Below, piece after piece: positions 1-6,547 of a stretch of DNA of 64,000 nucleotides. The stretch lies in the NCBI GenBank assembly GCA_040905905.1, contig JBBDQN010000053.1, forward strand, positions 13,882 to 77,881. The letters are read 5' to 3'. Position numbers and translations under genes: made by a program. Positions within the stretch are counted from its first letter, which is position 1; each line of letters starts with the position of its first letter. Source of the stretch: JAICND01 sp040905905. Lineage in GTDB: Bacteria; Actinomycetota; Acidimicrobiia; Spongiisociales; ZC4RG35. Below the pieces are notes generated by a model. That model searched no databases. It saw only the letters and a list, made by a program, of their open reading frames with translations, and was not told where the DNA came from.

Positions 1-1788
1 GGCACTGCCATCATCGCCGGGGCCGCGTTCGTAAACGCACTCGATCTGGTGGGCAAACCCATCGACGAGGTGAAAGTGGTGTTTAGCGGGGCCGGTGCTG
101 CGGGCATCGCCACTGCCCGCTTCTTCCAGCACCTGGGGGTGCGTCCCGAAAATACGGTGATGGTCGACAGCCGCGGTGTCGTTCATCTTGGCCGGGATGA
201 CCTCACCCCGATCAAGGCCGAATTCGCCCGGGAGACGAAGGAGCGCACCCTGGCAGATGCGCTGGTGGGTGCTGATGCGTTTGTCGGGGTTTCGGTGGCG
301 GGGGCAGTCACACCGGAGATGATCGAGCCGATGGCAGCCGCTCCCATGATCTTCGCCCTGGCCAATCCCGACCCCGAGATCAGCTACGAAGAGGCGCGTC
401 GGATTCGACCGGATGCGTTGGTCGCGACCGGGCGCAGCGATTACCCCAACCAGGTGAACAACGTTCTCGGTTTCCCCTTCATCTTTCGGGGAGCACTCGA
501 CGTCCGCGCCACCGGAGTGAGCGAAGGGATGAAGGTGGCGGCGGCGCAAGCTCTGGCGACGCTCGCCCGACAGGAGGTTCCCGAAGTTGTCCTAAAGGCC
601 TACCGGCTCGACCGATTGGGGTTTGGGCCCGACTATCTGATTCCAAAACCGTTCGACCCGAGGGTCCTGTGGACCGTTGCCCCGGCTGTGGCAGCCGCGG
701 CTACCGCCGAAGGCCTTGCCATGGTGCCGTTGGCAGATCCTCCCGCCTACGCCGAAGAGCTCCGTTCGCGCTTCCAAGCCTCTCACGGTCTCATCAACAC
801 CGTCACTGCCCTCGCCCGAACCAAGCCGCAACGCGTGGTCTACCCCCACGGCGACGACGTTCGCATCCTCCGATCCGCCCGGCGGGTGCTCGACGAGGGG
901 ATCGGTTCGCCTGTCCTATTGGGTGACGTGGGGCTCATCCGTGAGATGTCCTCGGAGCTGGGCATCAGCCTGGACGGGATCGAGACGATCAGTCCCGAGT
1001 CCGAGCTCCAAACCCTCGACCGCTACGCGGAGGTTCTCCACGGAATCCGACGGGAGAAGGGGTTGACCCTGAAGATGGCCCGATCGGGAGTGACAGATCA
1101 CAACATGTTCGCTGCTCTCATGGTGCGAGAAGGTGAAGCCGACGCTGTCCTCGGTGGCCTCACCACCTTCTATCCCGACACGATCAGACCGGCTCTCCAG
1201 GCTCTGTCCCTGGAACCGGGGCGCACCATCGTCAGCTCGGTCTACGTGGTCATTCTCGACGGAACTCCGTATTTCTTCACAGACTGCGCAGTCAATATCG
1301 AACCCACCTCGGAGCAACTCGTCGAGATCGCCGAGGCCGCGGTGGACACGGCCATGGTTGCTTTCAACCGCCAACCCAGAGTGGCCTTCATCTCCTACTC
1401 GGACTTCGGTAGCGCCAAGGGGAACGAGCCGGAGCGGGTGCGGGCGGCGGCCGAGATGTTTAGGAAGCGTCGCCCCGACATCCCCGTGGACGGCGAGATG
1501 CAGGCTGACACCGCGGTGGTCGACGAGTTGATCCGTGCAAGACGACCCGGCGGAGCCCTCACCAGGGCAGCCAATGTCTTGGTGTTCCCTAACCTGACGG
1601 CGGCCAACGCCTCTTACAAACTTCTCAACCGCCTGGCCAATGCCGAGGTGATTGGTCCCATCTTGTCTGGGTTGAGCAAGGCTGTGCATGTGCTGCAACG
1701 CGACGCCGAGGTGTCGGACGTGGTCAACCTCACTGCTATTGCGGTGGCCGACGCCCAACGCAAGGCAGCCCGCGCCGCCACCGGATAG
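1..1788 (+). CDS. maeB: NADP-type malic enzyme with C-terminal phosphotransacetylase-like domain (5' partial)
   Basis: The gene enters from the left edge: the frame is open from base 1, so the GTG at 49 is internal. The first roughly 225 visible residues are the NAD(P)-binding half of malic enzyme, with the dinucleotide motif GAGAAG near the start and the family stretch ALANPDPE. From about residue 265 the protein becomes a phosphate acetyl/butyryltransferase-type domain, the usual MaeB fusion. Known role of the family: oxidative decarboxylation of malate to pyruvate, making NADPH; the C-terminal domain usually has a regulatory role (acetyl-CoA sensing) rather than a catalytic one. The metal- and malate-binding N-terminal part lies outside the window. 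A short HEAT-repeat gene follows 8 bp later and may be cotranscribed. Confidence 0.93.
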   Translation, partial: GTAIIAGAAFVNALDLVGKPIDEVKVVFSGAGAAGIATARFFQHLGVRPENTVMVDSRGVVHLGRDDLTPIKAEFARETKERTLADALVGADAFVGVSVAGAVTPEMIEPMAAAPMIFALANPDPEISYEEARRIRPDALVATGRSDYPNQVNNVLGFPFIFRGALDVRATGVSEGMKVAAAQALATLARQEVPEVVLKAYRLDRLGFGPDYLIPKPFDPRVLWTVAPAVAAAATAEGLAMVPLADPPAYAEELRSRFQASHGLINTVTALARTKPQRVVYPHGDDVRILRSARRVLDEGIGSPVLLGDVGLIREMSSELGISLDGIETISPESELQTLDRYAEVLHGIRREKGLTLKMARSGVTDHNMFAALMVREGEADAVLGGLTTFYPDTIRPALQALSLEPGRTIVSSVYVVILDGTPYFFTDCAVNIEPTSEQLVEIAEAAVDTAMVAFNRQPRVAFISYSDFGSAKGNEPERVRAAAEMFRKRRPDIPVDGEMQADTAVVDELIRARRPGGALTRAANVLVFPNLTAANASYKLLNRLANAEVIGPILSGLSKAVHVLQRDAEVSDVVNLTAIAVADAQRKAARAATG

Positions 1789-1796
1789 CCGGCAAG

Positions 1797-2237
1797 GTGG
1801 GATGGACCCCCACCACCGGGACGCGCAACCTCATCGAACGAGACGGCCTCAACCAGGCCGTCAAGGCACTCACCCGGCTCCTGGCCGGCGAGATCACAGG
1901 CAGCGATCTGTGTCACGAACCCTGGCGTTCGGTCCTGTTGTCGATTGGCGACGGCCATGCCGAGACGCTTATGAACGACCCGAGTGGCGCTCGCTTGGCC
2001 TATTGGCCGCGTTCGTGGGCGGCCCGGGCCCTTGCCTACGCGGGTGACATTTCTGCCACCCCGGCGCTGCTGGAAGCTCGGACCGATGAGCATTGGCGAG
2101 TCCGAATGACGGCGATCCAAACCCTGGGACGGCTGGAGGTCGAGGGCATCACCGATGAGCTAGAAGCCGCCCTTGCTGATGAGCACCCCCGGGTCCGGGC
2201 CGCAGCCGCAGTCGCTCTGCGCCGGTTGGGGACGTAA
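1797..2237 (+). CDS. Small HEAT-repeat protein
   Basis: A 146-residue protein starting at GTG 1797, 8 bp after the malic enzyme stop. The C-terminal half has about two to three HEAT-like helical pairs (for example HWRVRMTAIQTLGRLE followed by HPRVRAAAAVALRRLG), with the alternating Arg/Ala pattern typical of PBS-lyase-type HEAT repeats. No catalytic motif, signal peptide or membrane segment is seen. Such proteins generally serve as protein-binding scaffolds; the partner here is unknown. The gene ends just before a stem-loop element and the oppositely oriented tRNA-Sec. The exact start is uncertain because no strong ribosome site is visible. Confidence 0.7.
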   Translation: MGWTPTTGTRNLIERDGLNQAVKALTRLLAGEITGSDLCHEPWRSVLLSIGDGHAETLMNDPSGARLAYWPRSWAARALAYAGDISATPALLEARTDEHWRVRMTAIQTLGRLEVEGITDELEAALADEHPRVRAAAAVALRRLGT

Positions 2238-2245
2238 AAGCTCCG

Positions 2246-2293
2246 TTCCTGCGTAAACCAGGTGCCGAAAACCGACGCTGATCTACGCAGGAA
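2246..2293. repeat. Stem-loop element, copy 1 (28-nt loop)
   Basis: A perfect 10-bp inverted repeat, TTCCTGCGTA at 2246-2255 and TACGCAGGAA at 2284-2293, encloses exactly 28 nt. It lies 8 bp after the HEAT-repeat gene and before the 3' end of the convergent tRNA-Sec. A second element with the same arm core and a 28-nt loop sits at 27393-27452. Read on the minus strand, this loop matches the other at 16 of 28 positions. It may act as a two-way terminator or be a small dispersed palindrome. Confidence 0.75.
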
Positions 2294-2307
2294 GGGGGTT
2301 GTTCTTG

Positions 2308-2399
2308 CGGAGGCGGACGGGAATCGAACCCGCCACAGGCTTTTCAACCCGTCACTGGTTTTGAAGACCAGGGAGCCCACCAGGCGCTCGTTCGCCTCC
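2308..2399 (-). tRNA. selC: tRNA-Sec (anticodon UCA)
   Basis: Read on the minus strand, this 92-nt sequence folds as a selenocysteine tRNA. The acceptor arm starts GGAGGCG and pairs with CGCCTCC before a G discriminator, and the T arm has the loop TTCGATT. The anticodon stem CTGGT/ACCAG encloses loop CTTCAAA with anticodon TCA (plus-strand 2362-2364). A long variable arm lies between the anticodon and T arms. CCA is not encoded. The long extra arm and UCA anticodon together are specific to tRNA-Sec, which decodes in-frame UGA with SelB. The SelA, SelB and SelD genes and any selenoprotein must lie outside the window. Confidence 0.95.
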
Positions 2400-2441
2400 G
2401 TCGACCAGGGTACTTTGGCTGGCAGGGGTAACCTCTGGCAG

Positions 2442-3080
2442 ATGTCCGGGCAAGATTTTGGCGAGGTCGTCCGCCAGGGACGAGAACAAGCCGGCCTCAG
2501 CCAGGTGCGTCTAGCTGAGTTCATCGGCAAGTCTCCGTCCGCGCTGCGGGCCTGGGAACACGGTCGTTCCCGTCCGTCGGATGCGGCCGCCGTCCGAGCC
2601 CTGGCAGCCGTCCTCGGCCTCGATGAGGGGGAGCTGCTCGACGCGGCCGGGTTTGAACGGCCGGTGACGTCCGACCCCCGTCCCACCATGGAACAGGACC
2701 TGATCAGCCTGGCTCCGGACCGTACCGTGATGATTCCGGTTGTTGATCCCCACGGGTGGTCGCGGCCGTCCCCGTTCGATATGGAACCAGTTCCGGTTCT
2801 CGTTGAGGAGGAGGTGATTCTCGAAACACTTCCGTCGATGAACAACGGTTTGAAGCCGTTAGCCCGCAAAGTGACCACGGTGGCGCCGCCAGTCCCAGTC
2901 CTCGTTCAGTCACCCTCCTACGTTGAGGATGCTGAGGAAAAGGAGTTCTACCGGCTCCGTTGGATTCTCACTGCCGGCACGGTCGTGTTCCTGGTGATTG
3001 TCTTTGTCTGGGCTCTCGACAACACATTTGGTGCGATTGGTGACCTCATTTCCGACTTCATCGGGTCCTTCAACATCTAA
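2442..3080 (+). CDS. XRE-type helix-turn-helix protein with C-terminal membrane anchor
   Basis: A 212-residue protein. An XRE/Cro-type helix-turn-helix occupies residues about 5-60 (GLSQVRLAEFIGKSPSALRAWEHG). A Pro/Glu/Val-rich linker follows, and a single hydrophobic segment near residues 178-198 (LTAGTVVFLVIVFVWAL) is followed by a short hydrophobic tail. The layout recalls RodZ without its external domain, so DNA binding or cytoskeletal anchoring at the membrane is possible. The frame is open back to 2262, but that stretch is the tRNA-Sec, so I use ATG 2442. An ECF sigma factor and anti-sigma gene follow 43 bp downstream, so it may belong to that signalling unit. The target is unknown. Confidence 0.8.
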   Translation: MSGQDFGEVVRQGREQAGLSQVRLAEFIGKSPSALRAWEHGRSRPSDAAAVRALAAVLGLDEGELLDAAGFERPVTSDPRPTMEQDLISLAPDRTVMIPVVDPHGWSRPSPFDMEPVPVLVEEEVILETLPSMNNGLKPLARKVTTVAPPVPVLVQSPSYVEDAEEKEFYRLRWILTAGTVVFLVIVFVWALDNTFGAIGDLISDFIGSFNI

Positions 3081-3123
3081 CCCGGTCGAACCGGAACCCG
3101 GGACCCGTCCGTATGCTGAGTCG

Positions 3124-3672
3124 ATGGACGCGGTCCGGTTGATGAAACGGCTCGCCGCTGGAGACTCCGATGCGCTGCGAGGCTTATACGAACGTTACTC
3201 CCGCGCCGTGTTTACGGTCTGCTACCGATCCCTCGGTGAACGGACCTTGGCCGAAGACGCCACCCAACAGACTTTCTTCCAGGCGTGGAGGGCCGCTTCG
3301 TCCTTCGATGTCGAGCGCGACCCCGGCCCCTGGCTTTATGCGATCGCCCGTCGCGCTGCCGTGGACGTCTATCGCCGCGAGCGCCGCCACCGGTCGTCGG
3401 TGGCCAGCGAGGTTCGTGCCGACGATCCTGACATCGCCGTTCTCCCCCCATCCTTCGAGGGGATGTGGGAGGCCTGGGAGGTCCGGACTGCGGTAGACCG
3501 GTTGACCAACGAAGAGCAGGCGGTGATCAAAGCGACGGTCTTTCTCGGTCTGACTCATCAGGAGACCGCCGAGTGCCTGGGAATCCCGGTGGGTACCGTC
3601 AAGAGTCGGAGCTACCGGGCCCACCGCCGTCTCGCCGATCTGCTCGCCCATATCCGGGAAGCCACCGCATGA
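3124..3672 (+). CDS. ECF-type RNA polymerase sigma factor
   Basis: A 182-residue sigma-70 family protein of the extracytoplasmic type, with region 2 at about residues 12-80 (EDATQQTFFQAWRA, then a PWLYAIARRAAVDVYRR stretch) and region 4 at about 120-178 (LTHQETAECLGIPVGTVKSR). It directs RNA polymerase to a stress or envelope regulon. The start at ATG 3124 fits the domain boundary; a longer frame from 2998 would run into the preceding gene. Its stop overlaps the next start by 4 bp (ATGA), and that gene encodes a zinc-binding anti-sigma factor, so the pair is probably translationally coupled. The signal it answers cannot be read from the sequence. Confidence 0.93.
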   Translation: MDAVRLMKRLAAGDSDALRGLYERYSRAVFTVCYRSLGERTLAEDATQQTFFQAWRAASSFDVERDPGPWLYAIARRAAVDVYRRERRHRSSVASEVRADDPDIAVLPPSFEGMWEAWEVRTAVDRLTNEEQAVIKATVFLGLTHQETAECLGIPVGTVKSRSYRAHRRLADLLAHIREATA

Positions 3673-4295
3673 ACTGTGAAGACGCCCAGGCGGCCCTCCT
3701 GGCAGGTGACATCGAGAGTGCCGCAGCCCACATTGCTTCCTGCCGGTCTTGCCGGGCCGATGAGGCCGCCTGGCGGCGGTGGCGGGCTGTGCTGACGGAG
3801 CCAAGCACCTGGGAAGAACCCTCCGACCGGGTTGTTGAGCGTCTCTTCGAAAGGGCCGGGTCCCTCACGTCCACTCGTGCGATGACCAGGATTTCACATC
3901 GTCCCTGGGTTGCGGCGGCAGCTCTCCTCGTCGTGCTAGGTGGAGCATTTGCTTTCCTCAACGCCCGGGCCTCGGACTGGACCCTGCCGCTCGTTGCCGT
4001 CGCTGCCGATCCCGCCAACACTGCTGTCGTCGATGGCTGGAACACGCCCACCGGAACCCGCATCGAGCTCCGCGTCTCCGGAATCGAGCCTGCTCCGCCT
4101 GGCCATTATTACGAAATCTGGCTAACTGCCCCCGACGGCCGCCATGTGTCGGCCGGGAGCTTTCAAGGGGCGGGCACGGTCTCGGCCTGGGCGGCAGTGA
4201 AAAGGTCGGAGTTCCCCCGGATTTGGATCACCCTCGAGAAGATGGGTGACGACCTCGGCCCTTCCCCGACCACCTACTTCGACACCGTGGGTTGA
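3669..4295 (+). CDS. Zinc-finger anti-sigma factor with RskA-like external domain
   Basis: A 208-residue protein. The N-terminal anti-sigma domain carries the zinc motif HIASCRSC (HxxxCxxC) near residue 24. A membrane segment lies near residues 77-97 (WVAAAALLVVLGGAFAFL). The external part resembles the RskA/anti-sigma-K domain (residues ~105-205: THYYEIWL-like strand GHYYEIWLTAPDG, then SEFPRIWITLE). It should hold the upstream ECF sigma factor at the membrane and release it on a signal, probably through proteolysis. The start ATG overlaps the sigma stop. No catalytic residues are expected. Downstream is the structured-RNA candidate on the same strand. Confidence 0.88.
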   Translation: MNCEDAQAALLAGDIESAAAHIASCRSCRADEAAWRRWRAVLTEPSTWEEPSDRVVERLFERAGSLTSTRAMTRISHRPWVAAAALLVVLGGAFAFLNARASDWTLPLVAVAADPANTAVVDGWNTPTGTRIELRVSGIEPAPPGHYYEIWLTAPDGRHVSAGSFQGAGTVSAWAAVKRSEFPRIWITLEKMGDDLGPSPTTYFDTVG

Positions 4296-4356
4296 ACCAA
4301 CACAGGCGCGTCGGAAATGCCGCCGCACTTTCTCCGAATTCGTGGGAGAATCCCCG

Positions 4357-4494
4357 GACCAGAGAAAGGAGGTGGTCCGACTTGCATATAGCTTTTGGGA
4401 CTCTGGAGGTGGCCGAGCGCTGAGCGGCGCCGGCCGTAATTAGGCGTCGCTCCCTCTCCACGAGGAAGGTGGCGACTCCAAACTCGGACCACCG
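4357..4494 (+). promoter_or_regulatory. Two mutually exclusive helices around a strong Shine-Dalgarno
   Basis: The segment AAAGGAGGTGGTCC around 4366-4379 is an unusually good match to the 16S anti-Shine-Dalgarno. Its 3' part can pair locally with GGACCA at 4357-4362, leaving AGGAGG in an 11-nt loop. It can instead pair over 10 bp with 4485-4494, which would bury the site. Both pairings use the same bases, so they exclude each other, as in ribosome- or ligand-controlled switches. This is read from base complementarity only. Confidence 0.45.
4383..4424 (+). CDS. Possible 13-residue peptide behind a strong ribosome site
   Basis: A TTG at 4383 lies 9 nt after the GGAGG of the strong Shine-Dalgarno and opens a 13-codon frame, MHIAFGTLEVAER, ending at TGA 4422-4424. 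Spacing is ideal for initiation. The peptide has no recognisable domain. It could be a leader peptide whose translation controls the pairing of the flanking helices, or chance. Codon statistics cannot help at this length. Confidence 0.3.
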
Positions 4495-4567
4495 GGCTCT
4501 GGGATCTGCGGGAATGGTCCCCTCGCAGCGGCCTCGTTGCTGAAGTGTTCCAGGGTTTGAGTATGTA

Positions 4568-4610
4568 GGCAGGGCTCCTGGCGATTACCGCTGGGGGCCC
4601 TGCCTCTTTG
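4568..4610 (+). terminator. Intrinsic terminator of the RNA candidate
   Basis: A perfect 9-bp stem, AGGCAGGGC at 4568-4576 and GCCCTGCCT at 4598-4606, is followed by CTTT. The loop has a further inner CC/GG pairing. The T tract is on the plus strand, so it ends rightward transcription just before the 3' end of the convergent cystathionine beta-synthase-like gene. Confidence 0.75.
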
Positions 4611-4616
4611 GGAGCG

Positions 4617-5570
4617 TCAGATTTGGAATCCGTGTGACGTCATCCACTCATCGTTGAACACCTTGGATAGGTAACCGCGACCGGAGTCGGGAAGCAGCAC
4701 CACCACCAATCGGTCGAGATCTTCTTCGGCGACCCGGAGACCGGCGGCGGCCGCCATCCCGCAAGAACCCCCCACCAGCAGACCCTCCTTACGGGCAAGA
4801 CGACGGGTGGTTGCAAATGAAGTGGCGTCGTCGATCATGATGAACCGGTCGATCAGACCAAGGTCAAGTGTCTCGGGGATGAAGTCCTCGCCCACTCCCT
4901 CGACCAGATACTGGTGGACGTCGTTCTCGCTTGGCGCGGTGAAAATACTTCCTTGAGGATCCGCTCCGACAACTTCGATCTTGGGATTCTGTTCTTTGAG
5001 GAACCGGGCGGCGCCGGAAATGGTCCCTCCCGTGCCAACCCCGGCCACCATCGCATCAATCGTTCCCTCGGTCTGGCGCCAGATCTCAGGACCAGTACCC
5101 CGATAGTGGGCGATGGGATTGTGCGGGTTGGAGTACTGATCGGGGTGGAACGCACCGGGAATCTCGGTCGCCAGCCGTCTTGCTAATCCGTAATAGCTCT
5201 CGGGATGATCGGGCAATAGTTCGGTCGGGGTGACGATTACCTCGACTCCGTATGCCTGCAAGAGGGCAATCTTTTCTTTCGAGACCTTGTCGGGAACGGT
5301 GCAGATAACCCGATACCCCCGGACGGCTCCAACCAGTGCCAGACCCACTCCGGTATTCCCCGAAGTTGGCTCGATGATCGTCCCGTCTGGGGCGAGGCGG
5401 CCATCCCGTTCCGCGGCGTCAATCATCGACACGGCGATGCGTTCTTTGACCGAACCACCCGGGTTGGTGTACTCGACCTTGGCGACCAGGTTGCCGGGAG
5501 GATGAAACCGGCTCAGTCGAACTAGGGGAGTGTCGCCGATTAGGCCGAGGACATCGTCGTGGATCTCCAT
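4617..5570 (-). CDS. Cystathionine beta-synthase-like PLP enzyme lacking CBS domains
   Basis: A 317-residue fold-type II PLP enzyme. The Schiff-base lysine is in GGSVKERIA (about residue 41), and the phosphate-binding Gly loop is GVGTGGTISG (about residues 175-184). The sequence follows the actinobacterial cystathionine beta-synthase pattern, including EPTSGNTGVGLAL, the PDHPESYYGLA stretch and the ending GRGYLSKVFNDEWM. It stops where the C-terminal regulatory CBS pair would begin. It should condense serine or O-acetylserine with homocysteine or sulfide; which reaction dominates cannot be read here. The gene is alone on the minus strand, and the divergent heme A synthase starts 14 bp away. 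Confidence 0.87.
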   Translation of the reverse strand: MEIHDDVLGLIGDTPLVRLSRFHPPGNLVAKVEYTNPGGSVKERIAVSMIDAAERDGRLAPDGTIIEPTSGNTGVGLALVGAVRGYRVICTVPDKVSKEKIALLQAYGVEVIVTPTELLPDHPESYYGLARRLATEIPGAFHPDQYSNPHNPIAHYRGTGPEIWRQTEGTIDAMVAGVGTGGTISGAARFLKEQNPKIEVVGADPQGSIFTAPSENDVHQYLVEGVGEDFIPETLDLGLIDRFIMIDDATSFATTRRLARKEGLLVGGSCGMAAAAGLRVAEEDLDRLVVVLLPDSGRGYLSKVFNDEWMTSHGFQI

Positions 5571-5584
5571 TTCCTTCTCAGCTT

Positions 5585-6547
5585 ATGGCCCGGATCGGAT
5601 GGCTGATCCGACCAGATAACCTCGAACTCATGGACCGCCTAACGAGGTTGGCCTGGGCCGTGATCGGCTGGAACGTCGTAACCATTCTTCTGGGGTCTGT
5701 AGTACGAGCCACTCATTCGGGCGCGGGCTGTGGGCGCTCCTGGCCGACATGTGAGGGCGAGCTACTGCCTGCGATGGAGGGAGCGACCGCGATTGAATTC
5801 ACCCATCGGGTCGCCAGTGGGGTGGCACTCGTACTGGTCGGTGTGCTCGCCTGGGCGGTCTTCCGAAGCAAGCCCCCTGCGCACCCGGCCAGGCGATCGG
5901 CCTCATGGGCGGCGGCAGCCGTGGTGGGTGAGGCGCTGATCGGAGCCGCCATTGTCGTTTACGAATGGGTCGGCAGCGACGACTCCGTGGCCAGGGTCGT
6001 GGCGGTCCCCCTTCACCTGGTCAACACTCTTTTGCTGTTGGCAGCTCTGACGCTGACGACGTGGTTCCTGATGGGCGGCCGGAGACTTCGGTGGCAGGGT
6101 CCTCCCCGGCGATGGGTCGCGGTAGGGGCGGTGGCTCTGGTGTTGATCTTTGCAACGGGGGCAATCACCGCTCTGGCCGACACCCTGTTCCCAACCTCCG
6201 GCGGAGTCTCCGCCGGGGCCGAACACTTCCTCACCCGGCTGCGGATCTTCCACCCGATACTGGCAGTGTTTGCAGTTGCGGCTGCCACGTTGGCGACCAG
6301 GAACGTGGTGAGGGCGGCTTGGCCGCAGGTGAAATGGTTAGTCGTTCTAACCCTTTCTCAACTTGGGCTTGGCCTTCTCAACATCGCTTTGGGGACCCCG
6401 CTGTGGCTCCAGATCCTCCATCTGGCGGTGGCCGACGTCATCTGGATCACCTATATCTGGGTGGCTGCTCAGACCCTCGCAAGCGACGCCACGAGCTCGG
6501 CGACCGTTGAGACCGGGGCCAAGCAAGTGAAACCGCTGCACAAATAG
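5585..6547 (+). CDS. ctaA: Heme A synthase (COX15/CtaA)
   Basis: A polytopic membrane protein of up to 320 residues with about eight hydrophobic segments. Recognisable CtaA/COX15 features are GSVVRATHSGAGC after the first segment, a cysteine pair in the external loop (CGRSWPTC), and the heme-ligand histidines in EFTHRVASG, PLHLVNTLL and ILHLAVADV. It oxidises heme O to heme A for cytochrome c oxidase. Starts at ATG 5585 or 5630 are both possible; the family alignment begins near the second. The 3' end overlaps the convergent YyaL-type gene by 79 bp, in a non-conserved tail. No ctaB neighbour is present. Confidence 0.9.
   Translation: MARIGWLIRPDNLELMDRLTRLAWAVIGWNVVTILLGSVVRATHSGAGCGRSWPTCEGELLPAMEGATAIEFTHRVASGVALVLVGVLAWAVFRSKPPAHPARRSASWAAAAVVGEALIGAAIVVYEWVGSDDSVARVVAVPLHLVNTLLLLAALTLTTWFLMGGRRLRWQGPPRRWVAVGAVALVLIFATGAITALADTLFPTSGGVSAGAEHFLTRLRIFHPILAVFAVAAATLATRNVVRAAWPQVKWLVVLTLSQLGLGLLNIALGTPLWLQILHLAVADVIWITYIWVAAQTLASDATSSATVETGAKQVKPLHK

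Larger units (their letters stand above)
4331..4610 (+). ncRNA. Candidate structured RNA in a 320-bp gene-poor stretch
   Basis: No convincing protein gene spans 4296-4616, but the plus strand is dense in complementary segments. TTCTCC/GGAGAA pairs at 4331-4351. GGACCA (4357-4362) pairs with TGGTCC (4374-4379). GGTGGTCCGA (4372-4381) pairs perfectly with TCGGACCACC (4485-4494). CTGCG/CGCAG and CAGC/GCTG hairpins lie around 4508-4542. A strong terminator closes the unit at 4568-4610. The orientation follows the terminator's T-rich side. It could be a small regulatory RNA, a tiny-peptide mRNA or an attenuator-like transcript. I cannot assign it to a known family, and no promoter is obvious. Confidence 0.5.

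Noticed and set aside
2262..2441. Upstream extension of the XRE gene frame
   Set aside because: The stretch is the tRNA-Sec gene on the other strand and has no conserved protein content, so ATG 2442 is used.
4246..4443. 65-codon frame across the anti-sigma end and the RNA candidate
   Set aside because: It starts inside the anti-sigma gene in another frame, lacks a ribosome site and runs through strong RNA stems.
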